Assembly: GCA_009469675.1 (NCBI GenBank)
Contig: SSSZ01000112.1
Coordinates: forward strand, 1 to 64,000
Direction of reading: 5' to 3'
Source of the DNA: Azonexaceae bacterium
GTDB taxonomy: Bacteria; Pseudomonadota; Gammaproteobacteria; Burkholderiales; Rhodocyclaceae
Length of the DNA stretch: 64,000 nucleotides
Part shown: in pieces, positions 35,384 through 43,416 of the stretch
Position numbering within the stretch: position 1 is the stretch's first letter
How the letters are laid out: the number at the start of each line of letters is the position of its first letter
Program-made: the position numbers and the translations under genes
Notes under the pieces: model-generated
Database searches by the model: none
Told to the model about the DNA's origin: nothing
What the model saw: the letters and a program-made list of their open reading frames with translations, nothing else

Positions 35384-35757
35384 TGGACGTCCGCAAATTA
35401 CAAAAAATCGTCGTATCCGCCCTTGAAGACATCAAAGGCAAGGATATCGAAGTCATCAACACCACCAAGCTCACCTCGCTTTTCGACCGCATCGTCATCG
35501 CTTCCGGCGACTCCAACCGGCAGGTCAAGGCACTTGCCCGCAGCGTCGAGGACAAGGTGCGCGAGGCCGGCGCCGAGATCGTCTCGGTCGAGGGCGAAGA
35601 CAACGGCGAATGGGTGCTGGTCGATCTCGGCGATATCGTCGTCCATATCATGCAGCCGGCGGTGCGCCGCTACTACAACCTGGAGGAACTGTGGCAGGTG
35701 ACGCCGGCCCAGCGCCGCCGGGCCGCGGCCGAGACCGGCGAGTCGCCGGCGGCATGA
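35383..35757 (+). CDS. rsfS: Ribosome silencing factor RsfS
   Basis: 124 aa, Iojap family. Binds ribosomal protein uL14 and blocks subunit joining when nutrients are low. Characteristic residues: ALEDIKGKDIEVINTTKLTSLFDRIVIASGDSNRQVKALA, then GEDNGEWVLVDLGDIVVHIM and RRYYNLEELW. The ATG shares a base with the nadD stop region (TGATG). Operon position between nadD and rlmH is the conserved arrangement. Confidence 0.94.
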   Translation: MDVRKLQKIVVSALEDIKGKDIEVINTTKLTSLFDRIVIASGDSNRQVKALARSVEDKVREAGAEIVSVEGEDNGEWVLVDLGDIVVHIMQPAVRRYYNLEELWQVTPAQRRRAAAETGESPAA

Positions 35758-36224
35758 AACTCGCCGTGGTCGCCGTCGGCCACAGGCAACCGGCCTGGGT
35801 CGGCGCCGGCTGTTCCGAATACTTGAAGCGCCTGCCGCGGGAGCTGCCGGCGACGGTGATCGAGGTCAAGCCCGAACCCCGCGGTTCCAAGACCCGCGAC
35901 CAGCTGCTGGCCGCCGAGGGCGGGCGCATCCGCGACGCGGTGGCGGCGGGGAGCCGGCTCGTCGTGCTCGACGAAAAAGGCGACGACCTGACCACCCTGC
36001 AGCTCGCCCGTCGTCTCGAAACCTGGATGCAGGACGGGCGCGACACGGTCTTCCTCATTGGCGGCGCCGACGGGCTGGACAGCGAACTCAAGCGCCGGGC
36101 CGACGACAGCATCCGGCTCTCCAGCCTCACCCTGCCCCACGGCCTGGCCCGCCTCCTGCTGTGCGAACAGCTTTACCGGGCGGTCAGCGTCCTGAAAAAC
36201 CACCCCTATCACCGGGAGGGTTAG
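35754..36224 (+). CDS. rlmH: 23S rRNA (pseudouridine1915-N3)-methyltransferase
   Basis: 156 aa, SPOUT-class methyltransferase acting on helix 69 of the 70S ribosome. Family blocks: KLAVVAVGHRQPAWVGAGCSEY, KPEPRGSK, LVVLDEKGDDLTTLQLARRLE, the knot region VFLIGGADGLD and LSSLTLPHGLARLLLCEQLYRA with the terminal HPYHREG. ATGA overlap with rsfS. Confidence 0.95.
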   Translation: MKLAVVAVGHRQPAWVGAGCSEYLKRLPRELPATVIEVKPEPRGSKTRDQLLAAEGGRIRDAVAAGSRLVVLDEKGDDLTTLQLARRLETWMQDGRDTVFLIGGADGLDSELKRRADDSIRLSSLTLPHGLARLLLCEQLYRAVSVLKNHPYHREG

Positions 36225-36272
36225 GGCGTGTCACCCGGCAGCCGTTTCACCGCTATTTAGGAAGACTTGCCC

Positions 36273-36875
36273 ATGCGCATCCACCTTGCTTCCCGCAGCC
36301 CGCGCCGCCGTGAAATCCTCGGTCAGATCGGCATCGCCTTCGACACCATGATTTTCCGCACCGGCGAACGGGCCGACCCGGAAACCGACGAGACGCCCCT
36401 GGCCGGCGAAGCGGCGCTCGCCTACGTCGAACGGGTGGCCCGCGCCAAGGCCGACCACGGTGGGCGTATCGTCGCCTGGCGCCATCTCGCCGCGCAGCCG
36501 GTGCTGGCCGCCGACACCACCCTCGAATTCGAGGGGCGCATCATCGGCAAGCCCTACGACGACAACGACGCCATCGCCATCCTGCGCCGCCTCTCCGGCC
36601 AGACCCACCGGGTGTTGACGGGCGTTGCGGTGCATTTCGCCGGGCGTACCGAATACGTCTTGTCGGCCAGCGAGGTCCGATTCCGCTCCCTGGACGACGA
36701 GGAAATCCGGCGCTACGTCCAGACCGGCGAACCCCTGGACAAGGCGGGCGCCTATGGCATCCAGGGCCGGGCGGGGGTTTTCGTCAAACATCTGGCGGGT
36801 AGCTTCACCGGGGTCATGGGCCTGCCGGTGTGCGAAACGACGGAACTCCTCAAGGGATTTGGCTGGCGCTTCTGA
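36273..36875 (+). CDS. maf: Maf-like nucleotide pyrophosphatase
   Basis: 200 aa. Maf proteins hydrolyse non-canonical NTPs (dTTP/UTP, or m7GTP in the YceF class) and act as housecleaning or septum-linked enzymes. Signature IHLASRSPRRREIL at the start, the ADTTLEFEGRIIGKPYDD catalytic block, LTGVAV and the DKAGAYGIQGRAGVFVKHLAGSFTGVMGLP conserved C-terminal segment. AGGAAG precedes the ATG at 36273 by eight bases; a TTG at 36267 is less likely. RNase G does not follow here, unlike in many relatives. Confidence 0.9.
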   Translation: MRIHLASRSPRRREILGQIGIAFDTMIFRTGERADPETDETPLAGEAALAYVERVARAKADHGGRIVAWRHLAAQPVLAADTTLEFEGRIIGKPYDDNDAIAILRRLSGQTHRVLTGVAVHFAGRTEYVLSASEVRFRSLDDEEIRRYVQTGEPLDKAGAYGIQGRAGVFVKHLAGSFTGVMGLPVCETTELLKGFGWRF

Positions 36876-36889
36876 GGCCGGCGGGCGGC

Positions 36890-38407
36890 TTACCCCGCCA
36901 TCACCCGATTCTTGCCCGCCCGCTTGGCCAGATACATCGCCTGGTCGGCCCGGCGCAACGCCTCCTCCCCGCTTTCGTCCGGGGTGAGTTGGGCGACACC
37001 GGCGCTGAAGGTGATGAGCAGCTTTTCCTTGCCGGCCAGGAACAGATCCTTGGTGAGCTGGCGCTGCAGGCGTTGCATGGCGACGACGCCCTGGTCGAGG
37101 GGGGTGTCGGGCATGAGGATGACGAACTCCTCGCCGCCGTAGCGGGCCAGGGTGTCGACGGTACGCAGCGACCGGCGGGTGATGTCGGCGAGGTGGACCA
37201 GGGCCGAGTCGCCGGTATGGTGCCCGAGGCGGTCGTTGAGCGCCTTGAAGTTGTCGATGTCGAGCAAGGCGACGCAGAGGGTCGTTTCCTTGCGCCGCAT
37301 ATTGGCGATTTCCCGCCGTAGCGCTTCGTCCAGCCCCTTGCGGTTGAGGGCGTCGGTGAGGGGGTCGTGGCGGGCCATGGCGCTGGCCGAATCGAGTTCG
37401 AGGTGGAGCTGGACGAGTTCCGATTCGGTGGCGACCACCTTTTCCTGCAGGGATTTGAGCTGGGTGCGGGTGGCCGCCGTGTCTTCCGCCATGGCCCGGG
37501 TGGCGGCAACCACGTTCTTGAGAAGCGGCGCCAGGTCTTCGATGCGCTCGATCTGCTCGATCTGGCGGGCGCTTTCCTCGATCCGCCCCTGAAAGGTGCT
37601 GCTCGATTCGGCCATGGTGGCAAGCCGTTCCATGAACGCCGCGAGCATCTGGCGGACCTGCTCCTGGGCTTCCATGGAGCGTTCCTTGGCCGCCGTCTGC
37701 TTGAAGATTACGTCCTTCAGGCGGCGTTCGACGTCGTCGAGGCGGCGCAGCGTGATGGGCGGTTCGACGGCCGAGAGGAGGGCCTCGGTCTGGCCCTTGA
37801 GCCAGCTGTCGTCGATGCTGAGCTGGGCGATGTTTTCGACGATGAGCTGCAGGAGATGGAGGAGGCTGGCCTTGATCTCGGCCTGTTCCTCGGCGGCGAA
37901 GGAAAGCTGGTGGGTGAAGGCGCCCAGCTTGGCGACGAGGCTGCGGGGGTCGGCGTCGGGGCGGCGCAGGAGGGTGAGCACTTCCTGCGCCGCCTCGGCG
38001 GTGCGAGTGTCGTCCTCGCCGATGGCGGGAAGCAGGTTTTCGACCAGGCGGGCGACCTGGGTGGTGAAATCCGGCCCGGTCCCGCCTCCGCCCAGGACCA
38101 CGACCTGGGGGCCGGCCTCGTGGCCCGCCGCGGCAAAACCGACCAGGGCTTCCTGCACCCCCTGCCAACTCCGGCGCCCGATGGCCCGGTCGAGGAGCTG
38201 GAGCTGCTTTTTCTGGTCGTCGGTTTTGGCGCCGAGGGCGGCGGCAATCTGGCGCAGCGGCGGCTCGGGAAACGGCACCACGTTGGGAAGATTGGCGATT
38301 TCGTTGTAGCACGCCTGGTAGTTGGCCGGAGTCGGGGCTTCTTTGCGGGCGGCGAGCCGTTTCAGTGCTTCGCGGGCGATTTCGTGTGGATGCTTGGTCT
38401 CGGTCAT
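36890..38407 (-). CDS. Diguanylate cyclase with long helical N-terminal region
   Basis: 505 aa. The first 340 residues are soluble and helix-rich (MTETKHPHEIAREALKRLAARKEAPTPANYQACYNEIA, then coiled-coil stretches ending in SLQEKVVATESELVQLHLEL). The C-terminal GGDEF domain (about 350-505) has DPLTDALNRKGL, DIDNFKALNDRLGHHTGDSAL and the active site YGGEEFVILMP, with an inhibitory RxxD (RTVD) five residues before it. It should make c-di-GMP and be product-inhibited. No membrane segment. The ATG at 38407 was preferred to one at 38485 because the extra residues are not conserved-looking. Related proteins with this N-terminus occur in Rhodocyclales. Confidence 0.85.
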   Translation of the reverse strand: MTETKHPHEIAREALKRLAARKEAPTPANYQACYNEIANLPNVVPFPEPPLRQIAAALGAKTDDQKKQLQLLDRAIGRRSWQGVQEALVGFAAAGHEAGPQVVVLGGGGTGPDFTTQVARLVENLLPAIGEDDTRTAEAAQEVLTLLRRPDADPRSLVAKLGAFTHQLSFAAEEQAEIKASLLHLLQLIVENIAQLSIDDSWLKGQTEALLSAVEPPITLRRLDDVERRLKDVIFKQTAAKERSMEAQEQVRQMLAAFMERLATMAESSSTFQGRIEESARQIEQIERIEDLAPLLKNVVAATRAMAEDTAATRTQLKSLQEKVVATESELVQLHLELDSASAMARHDPLTDALNRKGLDEALRREIANMRRKETTLCVALLDIDNFKALNDRLGHHTGDSALVHLADITRRSLRTVDTLARYGGEEFVILMPDTPLDQGVVAMQRLQRQLTKDLFLAGKEKLLITFSAGVAQLTPDESGEEALRRADQAMYLAKRAGKNRVMAG

Positions 38408-38556
38408 GACAGGGGCGTGGAATCCGACCGGGGGACTGGCCGGCGGGAACTCGGCGATGGTCGAGGTGCGAAATAATCCCATCATTCTACCTCGCCGGCC
38501 GAGTCACTGTCCGCCCTATCGTGCGCCGGATTCCTGCCGGCCCCGCGCCCGGGTGC

Positions 38557-38570
38557 GAACCCCGGGGTTC
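38557..38570. repeat. 14-bp perfect palindrome between convergent-oriented gene ends
   Basis: GAACCCCGGGGTTC, flanked by GGGT and ACCC so that pairing can extend. It lies just past the 3' end of leuA and before the diguanylate cyclase start region. It has no U-run. Possibly a transcript-end hairpin or a protein site. It superficially looks like a tRNA T-arm but there is no tRNA here. Confidence 0.35.
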
Positions 38571-38587
38571 ACCCTTGGGCTGCCGGG

Positions 38588-40285
38588 TCAGGCGGCGCGG
38601 CTGGCGCTTTCCTCGGCGGCATCTTGCCAGAGCCGGTTGAGACCGCTGACCAGAGCGCGGATCGAGGCGGTGACGATATTGGCATCGATGCCGACGCCGA
38701 AGCGTTCGCCACCGCCCCCCGGGCGGGCCACCTCGAGGAAGGCGCAGGCCCGGGCGTTGCCGCCGTCGGCGCTGCACCCCATCGAGCGTTCCTCGTAGCT
38801 GCGCACCTGGAGGGCGACGCCGAGGCCGCGCAAGGCGTGGGCGGCGGCGTCGATGGGGCCGTTGCCTTCGCCCACCAGGAGATGGGTGGCGCCGGCCATC
38901 TCGACGGTGAGGCGGATGCCCTGGGCGCTGCCGTGCTCGAAGAGATGGTGCTCGACGTAGCGTACCGGCGTGGCGGTTTCGAGATAGGTGGCGCTAAAGA
39001 GGCGCCAGAGGTCGGCCGCGCTCATCTCCCCGCCGGCGCTGTCGGTATGGCGCTGTACCTCGTTGGAAAATTCGACCTGGAGGCGGCGGGGCAGAACCAC
39101 CCCGTGTTCGGTTTCGAGGAGGTAGGCGATGCCGCCCTTGCCCGACTGGCTGTTGACCCGGATCACCGAGTCGTAGCTGCGGCCGACGTCGGCGGGGTCG
39201 ATGGGGAGGTAGGGCACGTTCCACGGTTCGCCGGCCTTTTGAGCGGCGAAACCCTTCTTGATGGCGTCCTGGTGGGAGCCGGAGAAGGCCGTGAACACGA
39301 GGTCACCCACGTAGGGATGGCGGGGGTGGATGGGCAACTGGTTGCAATGCTCGACGGTGCGGGCGACGGCGTTGATGTCCGAGAAGTCGAGTCCGGGGTG
39401 GACGCCCTGGGTGTAAAGGTTGAGGGCGAGGGTGACGAGATCGACGTTGCCGGTGCGCTCGCCGTTGCCGAAGAGGCAACCTTCGACGCGGTCGGCGCCA
39501 GCCATGAGGCCCAATTCGGCGGCCGCCACGGCGGTGCCCCGGTCGTTGTGGGGATGGAGGCTCAAGATGACGCTGTCGCGACGGGCAAGATGGCGGTGCA
39601 TCCACTCGATCTGGTCGGCGTAGATATTGGGGGTGGCGACCTCGACCGTGGTCGGCAAGTTGAGGATGACGCGGTTGTCCGGCGTGGCTCCCCAGGCGGC
39701 GGTGACGGCGTCGCATACCTCGAGGGCGAAGTCGAGTTCGGTGGCGGTGAAGGTCTCGGGGCTGTATTCGAGCACCCATTCGGTTTCCGGCTGCTCGGCG
39801 GCGAGTTCTTTGACGAGGCGCACCGCCGAGACGGCCATGTCGACCACTTCGGCTTTGCTCATGGCGAAGACGATTTCCCGGAAAGGCCGCGAGGTGGCGT
39901 TATAGACGTGCACGATGGCCCGCCGGGCGCCCCGGAGCGACGCCATGGTGCGGCAGATGAGGTGCTCGCGGGCCTGGGTGAGGACTTCGATGGTGACGTC
40001 GGGGGGGACGTGGTCCTCCTCGATGAGCTGGCGGACGAAGTCGAAGTCGGTCTGGGAGGCGGAGGGAAAGCCGACCTCGATTTCCTTGAAGCCGATGGTG
40101 CAGAGGGTACGGAACATGCGCATCTTCCGCTCCCCGTTCATGGGTTCGAAGAGCGCCTGGTTCCCGTCCCGAAGATCGGTGCTCATCCACACCGGCGGGC
40201 GGGTGATGGTGCGGTTCGGCCACTGCCGGTCGGTGAGGCCGACCGGCGGGAAGGCGGAATATTTGCGGCTGGGGTCTGACAACAT
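38588..40285 (-). CDS. leuA: 2-Isopropylmalate synthase (long class)
   Basis: 565 aa, first committed step of leucine synthesis. It belongs to the long LeuA class that starts with a [41 protein letters not shown] lead (split here by residue 15-50). The catalytic HMG-CoA-lyase-like barrel has the [14 protein letters not shown] block (about 292-305) and [11 protein letters not shown]. A C-terminal regulatory domain ends with the [10 protein letters not shown] and [13 protein letters not shown] segments where leucine binds in the family. It is divergently paired with an Lrp-family regulator. Confidence 0.94.
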   Translation of the reverse strand: MLSDPSRKYSAFPPVGLTDRQWPNRTITRPPVWMSTDLRDGNQALFEPMNGERKMRMFRTLCTIGFKEIEVGFPSASQTDFDFVRQLIEEDHVPPDVTIEVLTQAREHLICRTMASLRGARRAIVHVYNATSRPFREIVFAMSKAEVVDMAVSAVRLVKELAAEQPETEWVLEYSPETFTATELDFALEVCDAVTAAWGATPDNRVILNLPTTVEVATPNIYADQIEWMHRHLARRDSVILSLHPHNDRGTAVAAAELGLMAGADRVEGCLFGNGERTGNVDLVTLALNLYTQGVHPGLDFSDINAVARTVEHCNQLPIHPRHPYVGDLVFTAFSGSHQDAIKKGFAAQKAGEPWNVPYLPIDPADVGRSYDSVIRVNSQSGKGGIAYLLETEHGVVLPRRLQVEFSNEVQRHTDSAGGEMSAADLWRLFSATYLETATPVRYVEHHLFEHGSAQGIRLTVEMAGATHLLVGEGNGPIDAAAHALRGLGVALQVRSYEERSMGCSADGGNARACAFLEVARPGGGGERFGVGIDANIVTASIRALVSGLNRLWQDAAEESASRAA

Positions 40286-40400
40286 GATGGCGGGCTCCGG
40301 GGTTGGGCAGCAGTTTGGAATGGCTCCATGGTACGGAATATCGCCCGGCAGGTGCTTGCGTATTTAGGCATGAATTCCGAAAATTAAGGCACAAAATTGC

Positions 40401-40406
40401 GATAAT
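40401..40406 (+). promoter_or_regulatory. Candidate extended -10 (TGCGATAAT) of the Lrp-like regulator
   Basis: GATAAT at 40401-40406 preceded by TGC in an AT-rich 100-bp gap between leuA and the regulator. The -35 is unclear. The stretch AATTCCGAAAATT nearby is AT-rich and dyad-like, as Lrp-family sites tend to be. Overlap with the leuA leader would permit joint control. Confidence 0.4.
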
Positions 40407-40445
40407 GTTAAACTTGTGGATATAAAATTGTCACGGCTGAAAAAT

Positions 40446-40928
40446 ATGGGCAATCCAATCACGATGGACCGCTTCGACCGCCAGATTCTGGCGCGGCTGC
40501 AGGCTGACGGACGCATCAGCAATCAGGAGCTGGCCGACGCCATCGGCCTGTCGCCTTCACCCTGCCTGCGCCGGGTACGCGCCCTGGAAGAGGCGGGGGT
40601 CATCGCGGGCTATCGCGCCCTGGTGGACGCCAAGGCCCTGGGGCTGACGCTGATGGCGCTCATCCATATTTCGATGGACCAGCACACGCCCGAACGCTTC
40701 AGCGCCTTCGAGGGCGCTGTGGCCGGCATTCCCGAAGTCATGGAGTGCCTGCTCATCACCGGCCAGTCGGCCGACTACCAGCTCAAGGTCGTGGTCCGCG
40801 ACATGGATGCCTACCAGGAACTGCTCCTCAACCGGATCACCCGCATCGCGGGCGTCACCGGCGTCCACTCGAGCTTCGTCCTGCGGCGGGTGGTGGACAA
40901 GACGGCGCTGCCCGTCGGGGCCGACTGA
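40446..40928 (+). CDS. Lrp/AsnC family transcriptional regulator
   Basis: 160 aa if it starts at the ATG at 40446 (ATG 40464, MDRFDRQIL, is equally plausible). N-terminal winged helix: DRQILARLQADGRISNQELADAIGLSPSPCLRRVRALEEAGVI, with a C-terminal RAM/AsnC ligand-binding domain (about 80-155; VMECLLITGQSADYQLKVVVRDMDAYQELL). Lrp regulators respond to amino acids. Divergent from leuA, so leucine or another branched-chain metabolite is a natural ligand guess. The regulatory link is an inference from position. Confidence 0.87.
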   Translation: MGNPITMDRFDRQILARLQADGRISNQELADAIGLSPSPCLRRVRALEEAGVIAGYRALVDAKALGLTLMALIHISMDQHTPERFSAFEGAVAGIPEVMECLLITGQSADYQLKVVVRDMDAYQELLLNRITRIAGVTGVHSSFVLRRVVDKTALPVGAD

Positions 40929-40934
40929 GGGCAG

Positions 40935-40957
40935 CACCGTCGGGTGAGCCGACGGTG
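40935..40957. terminator. Bidirectional hairpin between convergent genes
   Basis: CACCGTCGG (40935-40943) and CCGACGGTG (40949-40957) form a perfect 9-bp stem with a 5-nt loop, in the 56-bp gap between the Lrp regulator and the SUMF1-fold gene, which converge. No U-run, but position and strength fit a shared transcript end. Confidence 0.5.
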
Positions 40958-40984
40958 GTTCGGGTGGCGGGCGACCGCTGCCAA

Positions 40985-41728
40985 TCAGGGCTGCCGCACG
41001 AGGCGGACGCCCAAGCGCCAGTCGCGGCGGTCCGGGAGGTTGCGATTGCGAATCTGGCAGCGAACGTAGGGGGCTTTGCCGTCCCAGGAACCGCCCCGCA
41101 AGACACGCTTTTCGCCCGTTTCGTGAACCGGATTGTTGGGGGTGAGGCCGGTGTCGTAGGGCGTGGCGAAGGTGTCCTGCACCCATTCCCAGACATTGCC
41201 GTTCATATCGTAAATGCCCAGTCCATTGGGTTCGCGGGTGGCAACGGGGTGGGACTGCCCGCCGCTGAATTCCTTCGACCACGCAACCCGCTGGACGCTT
41301 TCAGGTGTGATCCCGTTCGGGTAGGCGCCGTCCTTTCCGGCGCTTCGGCAGGCGTATTCCCATTCCGCTTCGGTAGGCAGACGGTACGTCCCCTGTTTTT
41401 TTGCATTGAGGGCGCGGATGAATTCCTGGGCGTCGTCCCAGGATACCTGCTCGACCGGGCAGTTGTCGCCGCACGCCGAAAAGCGGGAGGGATTGATCCC
41501 CATCACGGCCTTCCACTGGCCCTGAGTGACTTCGGTCTTGCCGATTTCGAAGCTGTCGAGGCAAACCCGGTGGACCGGTCGTTCATGGATTTCCCCGCCG
41601 TTGGTTCCCATGTCGAAGCAGCCGGCGGGTACCCGGACGAACTCCATCGCGTCCCCCGCAGCGGCGCCCGCGGCCGCCAGCGACAGAAGCGATCCGACAA
41701 GCAGGCGAATTTTCAGTTTATTTATCAA
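40985..41728 (-). CDS. Secreted SUMF1/FGE-fold protein
   Basis: 247 aa with signal peptide (MINKLKIRLLVGSLLSLAAAGAAAGDA). The formylglycine-generating-enzyme fold is plain: FVRVPAGCFDMGTNGGE, SFEIGKTEVTQGQWKAVMG, PVEQVSWDDAQEFIRAL, YRLPTEAEWEYACRSAG, GIYDMNGNVWEWVQD, RVLRGGSWDG. The two catalytic Cys of true FGE are not evident in their usual context near the end (RCQIRNRNLPDRRDWRLGVRL has one), so this is probably a structural or binding variant rather than a sulfatase activator. No sulfatase gene is nearby. Confidence 0.83.
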   Translation of the reverse strand: MINKLKIRLLVGSLLSLAAAGAAAGDAMEFVRVPAGCFDMGTNGGEIHERPVHRVCLDSFEIGKTEVTQGQWKAVMGINPSRFSACGDNCPVEQVSWDDAQEFIRALNAKKQGTYRLPTEAEWEYACRSAGKDGAYPNGITPESVQRVAWSKEFSGGQSHPVATREPNGLGIYDMNGNVWEWVQDTFATPYDTGLTPNNPVHETGEKRVLRGGSWDGKAPYVRCQIRNRNLPDRRDWRLGVRLVRQP

Positions 41729-41762
41729 TTGACTCTCCCTGAGGCTGTTAGATCAGCCCGGA

Positions 41763-42869
41763 TTATGCCCGCGTAATTGCAATTCCGGTAGGCCGGGATA
41801 CCTGGCCGTTGATTAGTTGAAGCAGCTGCTCAGCCGCCGCCTCACCCCCCGAGGCGCTGATCCCGCTGCTTCGGCGAAAGGCCAGCAATTCGCCCAGGGG
41901 GCCGGCGATCTGGCCTGATGCCAGCGCCGCGCCGGAAACTTCCCGACTCGGCCCCTGCTCCTGAAGCCAGTCGATCAGGCAGGCCTGTTCTGGCCAGTCG
42001 TCGCGCCGCTGGAAAAGTACCGGCGTGCCGTTGCAGGCGGCTTCGGTGAAGGTGCCGTAGCCGGGTTTGCCGATCAGTGCGTCCACGGAAGCCACCAGGT
42101 CGGGAAAGTCGAGTCCGAGGGATTCGCTGGCCAGGGCATCGGGGTGGCGGCAGTTCCAGGCGGCGGGGACGAGCCAGCGGATGCCTTCCAGCCGGGGCCA
42201 GGCGTCCACCGGCAGGCGGTGGGCGATGCCGCCCAGGGCAACCAGGATGCTTCGCACGCCCGCCCCCAGCCCCAGGTCGCACCGCTTGCCGCGAGCGGCA
42301 ATGGGCCCGACCGAAACGACGTTGCCAAGGTCGGCCATGGGCATTCCCGGCGTGGCGCGGAGGAAGAGGGCGGCCGAGCGGTAGGCGGCGAGGATTTCGG
42401 CGTGGATGGCGGCAGCCCACTCCCGGTTCCCGAAAAAGTGGGCGAACAGATCGGCCCAGTTGAGCGAGCACAGGGCGGCAGCGGGGATTCCGGCCTGGGC
42501 GGCGCCGGCCAGCGGCAGGTAGCTGACGTTGCTGAGCACCCCATCCGGAGCCAGCGCCGCCAGCCAGGCCGCCTCGGCATTGACGCGCCGCGGCCAGTCG
42601 GCGTGGGCCTGGCGGTAGGCGGCGGCGCTGGCGTCGAGGTCGATGGTCAGTGCATCGCGCATGACATAACCGAAGTCGCTGGCGGTGGCGACGAGGGTGA
42701 AGGGTGGGCGCAGGCGTCGGCGCAGCACGACGCCCGGAAGCGCCGTGCGCAGGGTGAGGCGCAGACCGGGGCAGCGCTCGGCCAGGGCGTTGAGGACGGG
42801 CGCCGTGATCGCCAGGTGACCAAGACCGTGGCTGGAGATGTCGACAAAGAGATGAAACGGGCCGGTCAT
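41763..42869 (-). CDS. UDP-sugar glycosyltransferase-like protein (GT-B)
   Basis: 368 aa from the ATG at 42869; longer open frames upstream are read-through of GC-rich DNA. N-terminal LFVDISSHGLGHLAITAPVLNALAE (GT1/GT28-like acceptor loop), SLNWADLFAHFF mid-protein, and the donor motif VDALIGKPGYGTFTEAACNGTPVLFQRRDDWPEQ (about 287-320). Members of this group transfer sugars from nucleotide donors to lipids or small molecules. Stands alone, not in the glycan operon. Its promoter region contains a 14-bp palindrome. Confidence 0.72.
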   Translation of the reverse strand: MTGPFHLFVDISSHGLGHLAITAPVLNALAERCPGLRLTLRTALPGVVLRRRLRPPFTLVATASDFGYVMRDALTIDLDASAAAYRQAHADWPRRVNAEAAWLAALAPDGVLSNVSYLPLAGAAQAGIPAAALCSLNWADLFAHFFGNREWAAAIHAEILAAYRSAALFLRATPGMPMADLGNVVSVGPIAARGKRCDLGLGAGVRSILVALGGIAHRLPVDAWPRLEGIRWLVPAAWNCRHPDALASESLGLDFPDLVASVDALIGKPGYGTFTEAACNGTPVLFQRRDDWPEQACLIDWLQEQGPSREVSGAALASGQIAGPLGELLAFRRSSGISASGGEAAAEQLLQLINGQVSRPTGIAITRA

Positions 42870-42903
42870 GGTGGAAATGGTAACAAGCGACCGGCCGCCG
42901 CGC

Positions 42904-42917
42904 CGCAGAATTCTGCG
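42904..42917. promoter_or_regulatory. 14-bp palindrome upstream of the GT-like gene, possible operator
   Basis: CGCAGAATTCTGCG is a perfect palindrome about 35 bp upstream of the GT-like start, in the divergent gap shared with the DUF1272 gene. Symmetry and placement fit a dimeric repressor site; no regulator is identified. Confidence 0.35.
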
Positions 42918-42951
42918 CCATGGCTGATGGAGGCCGGCCCGGGGTGCCGGA

Positions 42952-43023
42952 CGGCGGCGCCGCCGCTGAAGTTTTTTTGCGAAACCAGGGGTCTCCGGGG
43001 CGGTCAAACCCCCCACAACCCCT
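42952..43023 (+). promoter_or_regulatory. Structured 5' leader of the DUF1272 gene
   Basis: Three elements in order: a self-complementary CGGCGGCGCCGCCG (42952-42965), a seven-base U-run (42972-42978), and a hairpin with AGGGGT (42987-42992) pairing to ACCCCT (43018-43023), 14 bp ahead of the start codon. There is no plus-strand gene upstream, so a terminator for another gene is unlikely. A leader controlling DUF1272 expression is possible; no known riboswitch signature is recognised. Confidence 0.35.
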
Positions 43024-43037
43024 GCCGAGGAAACGCC

Positions 43038-43346
43038 ATGCTGGAACTTCGCCCAAGCTGCGAGCATTGCAACAAGCCCCTGCCTCCGGAGGCCACCGAG
43101 GCCCGCATCTGCAGTTACGAGTGCACTTTTTGTGCCGACTGCGTCGATACCGTCCTCGGCAACGTCTGTCCCAACTGCGGCGGGGGCTTCGTGCCGCGGC
43201 CGGTGCGGCCGGCGCGCAACTGGAAGAACGACAATTATCTCGGCAAGGATGCGGCGAGTACCCGGGTCAAGCACCGGCCGGTCGACGTCGAGGCCCACAC
43301 CCGGTTCGCCGCGGCAATCCGGGGCATTCCGCCGGCAAAGCGCTGA
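43038..43346 (+). CDS. DUF1272 zinc-binding protein
   Basis: 102 aa. Opens with LELRPSCEHCNKPLPPEATEARICSYECTFC then DCVDTVLGNVCPNCGGGFVPRP: eight Cys in CxxC pairs, expected to hold two zinc ions in a ribbon. This is the DUF1272 pattern. The remainder is basic and unstructured-looking. GAGGAAA is a good ribosome-binding site before the ATG at 43038. Function unknown; zinc-dependent nucleic-acid or protein binding is likely. It converges on paaF. Confidence 0.82.
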   Translation: MLELRPSCEHCNKPLPPEATEARICSYECTFCADCVDTVLGNVCPNCGGGFVPRPVRPARNWKNDNYLGKDAASTRVKHRPVDVEAHTRFAAAIRGIPPAKR

Positions 43347-43363
43347 CCGGCGCGGCCAGGGCC

Positions 43364-43400
43364 GGCCGGGCGACGGGCCCCGGGGACGGGGCGCCCGGCC
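43364..43400. terminator. Strong GC hairpin between convergent DUF1272 and paaF genes
   Basis: GGCCGGGCG (43364-43372) pairs perfectly with CGCCCGGCC (43392-43400); the loop can pair further. No U-run. Position in a 70-bp convergent gap suggests a shared transcript end. Confidence 0.45.
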
Positions 43401-43416
43401 CGGCGATTTGCCCGTC

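Noticed and set aside
38545-38580. tRNA-like T-arm sequence near a GAACCCCGGGGTTC palindrome
   Set aside because: No acceptor stem, D-arm or anticodon arm can be built around it; it is a simple palindrome.
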